Shown in pieces: positions 31,036-34,989 of a DNA stretch of 34,989 bases. Where the stretch lies: the IMG/VR virus record IMGVR_UViG_3300008217_000025, positions 1-34,989 of that record; one strand, given 5' to 3'. Each line of letters starts with the position of its first letter. The first letter of the stretch is position 1. A model generated the notes under the pieces. That model did no database searches and was not told where the DNA came from. It worked only from the letters and a program-made list of their open reading frames with translations. The position numbers and the translations under genes are program-made. Source of the stretch: a virus.

Positions 31036-31296
31036 TCAAGGCATCAGGATCTTGAACTCCCCTGTCCCCGCACATGGCTGACACTTATAATGCCCTTCAT
31101 CTGGGTCCACGCCCTGGCCCGATGGACTCCAGGCATGCTCGCTTCGACCACGGCAGCACTGGCACGTCAGGAACCAATCGGTGCGAGAGCCTACGATCTC
31201 CGGACACGAGAAATTACCGCCATCGAGCGCGTCGTCTAGAGAGCAGCACTCCTCGGCCTTTACGGTGCGTCCGTCGATGAGAATGGTCTGGATCAT
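31036..31296 (-). CDS. zinc-ribbon early protein (86 aa)
   Basis: The ATG follows GGGGGGGGAGAA. The product carries CCSLDD and SCPEI near residues 17-32, then CQCCRGRSEHAW and CQPCAGTGEF, a DnaJ-like double C-x2-C set. It probably folds around one or two zinc ions. No function is assigned. The upstream 143 nt (31297-31439) hold no gene and no clear promoter. Confidence 0.65.
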   Translation of the reverse strand: MIQTILIDGRTVKAEECCSLDDALDGGNFSCPEIVGSRTDWFLTCQCCRGRSEHAWSPSGQGVDPDEGHYKCQPCAGTGEFKILMP

Positions 31297-31439
31297 TTCT
31301 CCCCCCCCATAAAGTTAATTTTATTTCTGTGATCCGCGTTATCCTACCGACGTGGTGGTCGCGGGCCGACCGAGGCAGTAGCCGCTTACGTCCCCGCCGC
31401 GTGGACAAGACGACGGCGGCGAACCCGCGTTGGGGGTAC

Positions 31440-32270
31440 TTAGGCCAGATCCGCAGGGTGCGGCTCACCCGTATCGATCTCGTCACGCAGGGCGGTGGCA
31501 TCGATGGTGGTGGATGCGGCGGCGGGGCCTGATGCCCGCCGGGTGATTGTCTCTTTCGGCTGATTGCAGAATGGCTCACCCTCCGCTGCTGGTGGATGCG
31601 CGTATCCGAATCCGTTAGCTTTCATGGCCTTTGTTAGATACCATGATCTGTTATGCTTTTCGCACCATTCACCCTTCTCAGCGCCCTGGGGGACACCGCC
31701 AGCCCCGGTGCGTGGTACCTGTGGTGAGATAGGCCGCACTGGGCGTGACTCCCCTATCTCTCCAGTCTTGGGATCAACCTCGACGAGCTGAGCGCCTGGG
31801 ATGGTCTCCGTCTCGGTCTCGTCTAGCCAACCCAATCCAACGAGGGCGAGTGTGGCACGGCGGCGGGCCTTGGTTTCGGTCTTCATGATCGCGTTGGCGA
31901 GGTTGTCTCCCTTGAGGCCAGCCACTGAGACCACGCCTGTCGCATCCACATACCGCCCCTCTGGCGTGTGGGCCCGGTACGTCACGATACGGGCATCCTC
32001 ATAGGTCTCCACTGATCTCATCTCTAGGCTGATGCCGTGGATGCGCGTTAGTTGCTCTGCCGCATCTTTTTTGGCGTACAGAGTGAGCTTGCCACTAAGC
32101 CTCAAATACTCAAACGGCCTCGTCAGTGGATTGAGTCCCAGGCTCTCGCACACGGAGTTGTAGTACGAGACCCTCTCAGGAGAGCCCAATTGTGATAGGT
32201 CCCCCTCGATGATGACTCGCTCCATGACACCGTTCGTGGTCCTATTTGCTATAGCGTTTTCGTTAGTCAC
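31440..32270 (-). CDS. single-strand-annealing-protein-like recombination protein (276 aa)
   Basis: Phage annealing proteins pair complementary single strands during recombination-dependent replication. The core (about residues 25-155) reads RVSYYNSVCESLGLNPLTRP, then FEYLRLSGKLTLYAKKDAAE, later LKGDNLANAIMKTETKARRR and LALVGLGWLDE. I associate this with a widespread phage family annotated as recombination, Rad52-like or hypothetical. A C-terminal tail has a Cys/His segment (WCEKHNRSWYLTKAM) followed by disorder, perhaps an SSB-like or zinc-binding tail. A GTG start overlaps the upstream stop codon. Assignment to RecT, Erf or Rad52 type is not certain. Confidence 0.65.
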   Translation of the reverse strand: MTNENAIANRTTNGVMERVIIEGDLSQLGSPERVSYYNSVCESLGLNPLTRPFEYLRLSGKLTLYAKKDAAEQLTRIHGISLEMRSVETYEDARIVTYRAHTPEGRYVDATGVVSVAGLKGDNLANAIMKTETKARRRATLALVGLGWLDETETETIPGAQLVEVDPKTGEIGESRPVRPISPQVPRTGAGGVPQGAEKGEWCEKHNRSWYLTKAMKANGFGYAHPPAAEGEPFCNQPKETITRRASGPAAASTTIDATALRDEIDTGEPHPADLA

Positions 32271-32626
32271 TTACTGCCTCCTTCTTTGCTCGAATAGCTG
32301 TCGCAGGGACACTCGATGTGCCAGCATATCGTTCGTCGGCCCGATGGCCATTGGAAATGGGAGCTTGGGGCATGGCCACACAGGCACGGACTGGCCTCAT
32401 CGGCCTGCACGGCCAGGATATGCTCACAGTGTCCCCGTGATGTTGTCCCCGAGCCGCACGCCTTGCAGTCCCACCAGCCCTCCTCCAGATCGTCAGACCC
32501 GTAATGATGAACGGCTATAGCTTGGTCGGACCAGGATTGGCCGTCCGGGATGTCCATCGTATCATCCAGGCGCACCAGCCACGTCCCGGCCACTGGGCTC
32601 CTGATGCCTTTTCGGGAGGTCATCAT
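32267..32626 (-). CDS. SWIM-like zinc-binding protein (119 aa)
   Basis: The preferred ATG at 32626 overlaps the stop of the gene upstream (TGATGATG). An in-frame ATG at 32668 would overlap it further. Residues about 55-80 (WWDCKACGSGTTSRGHCEHI then LAVQ) match the C-x-C-x(n)-C-x-H SWIM plan, with the typical H-I-L-A-V ending. A second Cys/His group (CLCGHAPSSHF, CWHIECPC) follows. SWIM domains bind DNA or protein. Its role here is unknown. Confidence 0.65.
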   Translation of the reverse strand: MMTSRKGIRSPVAGTWLVRLDDTMDIPDGQSWSDQAIAVHHYGSDDLEEGWWDCKACGSGTTSRGHCEHILAVQADEASPCLCGHAPSSHFQWPSGRRTICWHIECPCDSYSSKEGGSK

Positions 32627-32931
32627 CAGAATCCACCCCCCCAGCCCTGGTACGCACACGGGCCGCACTTCATACGGGCCTCTACCCTAGCATCTCCGGG
32701 GCGCTCCTCGCCACATTCGCCGCAGCGCGGGATATCGGAGTCAGCTATAGCCTCCTCGATCCGTTGGATTCTCGATTGTACCGCATCCCACATGAAGCCC
32801 TGTTTAGATTGATGTCCCGAGGGCCCCACCCCCTTGCTGATGACCTGATCGGCCTCCTCATTGGTTACCGATAATGATAATCGCCTCGGGCGTTGCCTAT
32901 TCCAATCGTCCTTCCAGTGGTATTTCTTCAT
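32626..32931 (-). CDS. zinc-ribbon early protein (101 aa)
   Basis: An ATG after GAGGGGTAA opens MKKYHWKDDW. A helical middle part with IQRIEEAIADSD is followed by RCGECGEERPG and KCGPCAYQG. That gives two C-x2-C knuckles, typical of a zinc ribbon. The overlap of its stop with the next start suggests coupling. No family is recognised. Confidence 0.7.
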   Translation of the reverse strand: MKKYHWKDDWNRQRPRRLSLSVTNEEADQVISKGVGPSGHQSKQGFMWDAVQSRIQRIEEAIADSDIPRCGECGEERPGDARVEARMKCGPCAYQGWGGGF

Positions 32932-32997
32932 TTACCCCTCCTCGTGTTCACCAGTATACATGAGTGTGCACCTAATGGTCAATTGCTCGTCCTGTGC

Positions 32998-33528
32998 CTA
33001 CTCCCCGGCGGCTGGGTAGCGGGCCTCCATCTCTCGGACCAGGGAGTCAGATGCGGCGAGGATCTCGTCCTCGGTGTACCCGGTTCCCTCGACCGTTGTG
33101 TCCCATACTCGCTGGCCTTTGGTGCTGATCGAGACATGCACTCGCCGCCGCAGGCCGCTTCGCGGTTCTGAGGCGATCTGCGCGGGACTGGCTAGTGGAC
33201 CAGGCCCCTGGTCCGCCCGGCACGCCTCGTAGGCGGCATCCACTGGCTCCGTGGCCGCCCGCGCAGCCTCATTCGCGGCGTCCAGGACGGGATCGAATTC
33301 AGCCTCGATCTGTGCGGCCTTTTCTGCGGCATCGTATGCAGCCTCGATCTGTGTATACAGGGTGTCTGGTGTCGCACTGCCTCGTAGTATCATTTGCGCC
33401 TCCCTTTCCATCTGTTTTTGATCTTCGCACTCGCAGGCGTAGGAGCCTGCCGGGGCCGGGTCACTTGGGCGCAGCACGCCTCCGCATGTGCCGCAATACA
33501 CGTCTCCATCGGGCATGTAAATCTTCAA
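32998..33528 (-). CDS. zinc-ribbon plus helical protein (176 aa)
   Basis: A TTG at 33528 with GGGAGGTATAGG just upstream is preferred; an ATG four codons later is an alternative. The N-terminus has YCGTCGGVLRPSDPAPAGSY then CECE, a four-Cys ribbon. A long Ala/Glu-rich helix follows (AAYDAAEKAAQIEAEF), then a beta-rich C-terminal region. The function is unknown. Confidence 0.65.
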   Translation of the reverse strand: MKIYMPDGDVYCGTCGGVLRPSDPAPAGSYACECEDQKQMEREAQMILRGSATPDTLYTQIEAAYDAAEKAAQIEAEFDPVLDAANEAARAATEPVDAAYEACRADQGPGPLASPAQIASEPRSGLRRRVHVSISTKGQRVWDTTVEGTGYTEDEILAASDSLVREMEARYPAAGE

Positions 33529-33605
33529 TGTCCTATACCTCCCTCATGTCGATTCTGGGGCTCTCAGAAGCCACGTAGAGCCACGTTAGTGTTCGGGGCG
33601 TGGCC

Positions 33606-33815
33606 TTACCCCCGTTGCGCCAGTACCTTGAGTGCTTGTCCATACTCCCAATCGAGGTTGCGCTTGAGTGTCTGCCGCATTTTCGCCTGCACCTCGCCGT
33701 GAGTCTCTGGGAATCGGTCAATATCTACGCCGTACAGTGCGGCGAGAATCATCCGCACCTTCAGGACTTTCGGCGGATCCATCAGTAGATCGAAAATTTG
33801 CTCTTGTTTCGTCAT
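33606..33815 (-). CDS. small helical protein (69 aa)
   Basis: The ATG follows GGGAGGCAGGAC. The product MTKQEQIFDLLMDPPKVLKV onwards is helical, with no Cys and no family recognised. It lies in the early block between two other small genes on the same strand. Confidence 0.65.
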   Translation of the reverse strand: MTKQEQIFDLLMDPPKVLKVRMILAALYGVDIDRFPETHGEVQAKMRQTLKRNLDWEYGQALKVLAQRG

Positions 33816-33827
33816 GTCCTGCCTCCC

Positions 33828-34100
33828 TCAGTTCGATTCTGGCATGTCGCCGCGTACACCGATATGTATTGCGCCATCCCCGTCCCGGTATATGTTTACC
33901 GGTGGGTCATAGCATGGGTTAATGCCACGTATTGCAGCCAGTGCAGGTGCGTCATCGATGGCGCATGAGTTCGCGCCGTGCAGGTAGTCATAGGCTGCGA
34001 TTTGCTCGGCCACGTCTCGCAGAGCGGCGAGGAGTTCGGGCGCGGCCTCAAAGACGGTGAGGTCTATCGTCTGTGGCAAACGCTCATCTTGTTGTTCCAT
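33828..34100 (-). CDS. small early protein (90 aa)
   Basis: The ATG follows GGAGAGGTAGGACAC. The middle part, FEAAPELLAALRDVAEQIAA, resembles the E-L-L-A-A-L-R-D segment common in small phage proteins of unknown role. The C-terminal half is Asp/Gly-rich. No catalytic motif is seen. Confidence 0.65.
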   Translation of the reverse strand: MEQQDERLPQTIDLTVFEAAPELLAALRDVAEQIAAYDYLHGANSCAIDDAPALAAIRGINPCYDPPVNIYRDGDGAIHIGVRGDMPESN

Positions 34101-34146
34101 GTGTCCTACCTCTCCTTCACTAAAACGGTGCAGCTCAGCCCTATGC

Positions 34147-34410
34147 TTATCGGGTTACGAGGTAGACGTTATGTTCGGTGCCAAAATGGCATGTGCGAGA
34201 GACGCCCCACGAATCAAACTTATCGGCCCACTCCCCTTGAGCCTCAAAGCCATCCTCAGTGACGATGGCGGGTATATCTAGCCCCTCTGGGTACGAGCCA
34301 TACCGCACGGTATCCCCAACATGCAGGTCTTCACCGTTTGTGTCAATCCAGACGCCATCGCCGTCCATGCGATCATCTGGCGGGTTAACGTAGTCGTAGT
34401 TCATTGGCAC
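34147..34410 (-). CDS. small early protein (about 87 aa)
   Basis: A GTG at 34410 with AAGGAG seven bases upstream is preferred over the ATG at 34428, which has no site. The product begins PMNYDYVNPPDD and contains GDTVRYGSYPEGLDIPAIVT, a beta-barrel-like strand pair. No family is recognised. Confidence 0.65.
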   Translation of the reverse strand: MPMNYDYVNPPDDRMDGDGVWIDTNGEDLHVGDTVRYGSYPEGLDIPAIVTEDGFEAQGEWADKFDSWGVSRTCHFGTEHNVYLVTR

Positions 34411-34428
34411 GATTACACTCCTTCTCAC

Positions 34429-34989
34429 TCAGGCTATGCGTGTTATGGGTTCACACGCCCCGCAGTCGGCCTCAAGCGTGTCCCCGATGGCGGGGGGCGA
34501 CCTGAGCCACTGTCGGAGCCTATCGGACGTGTCCCCCTGTAGCTCCAGCGTATCCAGCGCATTATCAATTAGTGTATGCAGGTACTCGCTACCCTCGCAC
34601 CCGTCCTCACCGATGGCGTATACCTCGTTGTGGCGTTGTTTGAGGCTCATTAGTTGCCCCCCCTGCGCGGCTTGGCGATTGATGCCCTCGATTTGGAATT
34701 TGTAGGCTACCCCGTCGGACAGCCGTTTAGCGGCCACGGGATACTTGGGCCGCCTCTGGTTAAAGCCTGTGACCTCGTACTCTCGTCCTTTTTGGACGAA
34801 CCGGAACCCGATCCCGAACTTGGCACCAAGCATCTCCGCATCCCGATCGGAGGCCGCTTTCGCCGTCGCACCTCCGACGGTAAGGTCAAAGTTGAGCCGG
34901 GCCGTATGCCCACCGTATCGCCCCCCACTATAGGTCGCCGTGATGCCATATTTGTTGACGGCCCGTTGTATGACCGCTGTTAGCTCCTC
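34429..34989 (-). CDS. phage hypothetical protein, 5' end outside the window
   Basis: The frame is open from the window edge through 34989, so the ATG at 34833 is internal and the true start lies outside. The first 115 residues (NKYGITATYSGGRYGG, FDLTVGGATAKAASDR, then YEVTGFNQRRPKYPVAAKRL) fit a common phage family of unknown function with a G-F/L-x-x-R-x-x-K-Y-P motif. A possible second ORF starts at an in-frame ATG (MSLKQRHNEVYAIGED) after GCAGGGGGGGC, suggesting an in-frame fusion or internal start. Confidence 0.65.
   Translation of the reverse strand, partial: EELTAVIQRAVNKYGITATYSGGRYGGHTARLNFDLTVGGATAKAASDRDAEMLGAKFGIGFRFVQKGREYEVTGFNQRRPKYPVAAKRLSDGVAYKFQIEGINRQAAQGGQLMSLKQRHNEVYAIGEDGCEGSEYLHTLIDNALDTLELQGDTSDRLRQWLRSPPAIGDTLEADCGACEPITRIA

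Noticed and set aside
1-34989. tRNA genes
   Set aside because: No cloverleaf with the conserved GGTTCGAATCC-type T-arm was noticed by eye. The cloverleaf-like unit at 30901-30963 lacks a T-arm and ends in a T-tract. A covariance scan would be decisive.
1-34989. terminal redundancy of the window (circular genome)
   Set aside because: The first and last bases show no overlap, and the last gene runs off the edge.

Overview
The window is a stretch of a tailed double-stranded DNA bacteriophage genome (Caudoviricetes). It has a complete head-packaging module on the + strand (about 1-26.2 kb) and a tightly packed replication and early-gene block on the - strand (about 26.2-35 kb), and the two converge at 26158/26160. 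There is no integrase, tRNA, rRNA or CRISPR array, and I recognise no metabolic gene. Strong AGGAGG-type ribosome binding sites, GTG and TTG starts and ATGA/TGATG overlaps point to a bacterial host. I cannot name the host. No tape-measure gene is recognisable, and a 1503-residue protein sits in the head region, so a short-tailed (podovirus-like) virion is the best guess. The architecture resembles uncultured environmental phages.

Region 1 (1-2.36 kb): a tiny basic protein, then about 1.8 kb bounded by 33-nt imperfect inverted repeats (144-176 and 1941-1973). This unit holds a broken excisionase-like HTH remnant and a DNA cytosine methyltransferase whose motif IX lies in another frame. The same DNA carries a 397-codon out-of-frame ORF with a recognisable phage-family motif. 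Two small genes and a 16-bp perfect hairpin follow.

Region 2 (2.38-20.4 kb): terminase large subunit, portal, three or four unassigned virion-cluster proteins including the 1503-residue one, a terminator, scaffold, HK97-fold major capsid protein, then decoration, adaptor and fibre-like proteins. Two of these carry zinc-finger-like motifs. An XRE-type regulator is embedded at 18.1 kb.

Region 3 (20.4-26.2 kb): a looser stretch of small ORFs with a partially duplicated zinc-finger gene, membrane proteins that are holin candidates, a carbohydrate-binding-like structural protein, a beta-propeller-like structural protein, a frame-broken small gene, and a coiled-coil membrane protein.

Region 4 (- strand, 34.99 to 26.16 kb): many small, often zinc-binding early proteins, a single-strand-annealing-like protein, a PrimPol primase-polymerase, a RecA-fold helicase-like ATPase, a RusA-like resolvase and finally a sigma-70-family factor. 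The promoter-hairpin-T-tract arrangement just upstream of PrimPol looks like a small RNA or an attenuated leader. The plausible logic is that early - strand genes replicate the genome and make the sigma factor, which then helps redirect host RNA polymerase, perhaps to the + strand virion genes.

Base composition is mosaic. Sampled lines are about 72% GC in the portal gene and about 43% GC at 6 kb. No endolysin was recognised in the window.
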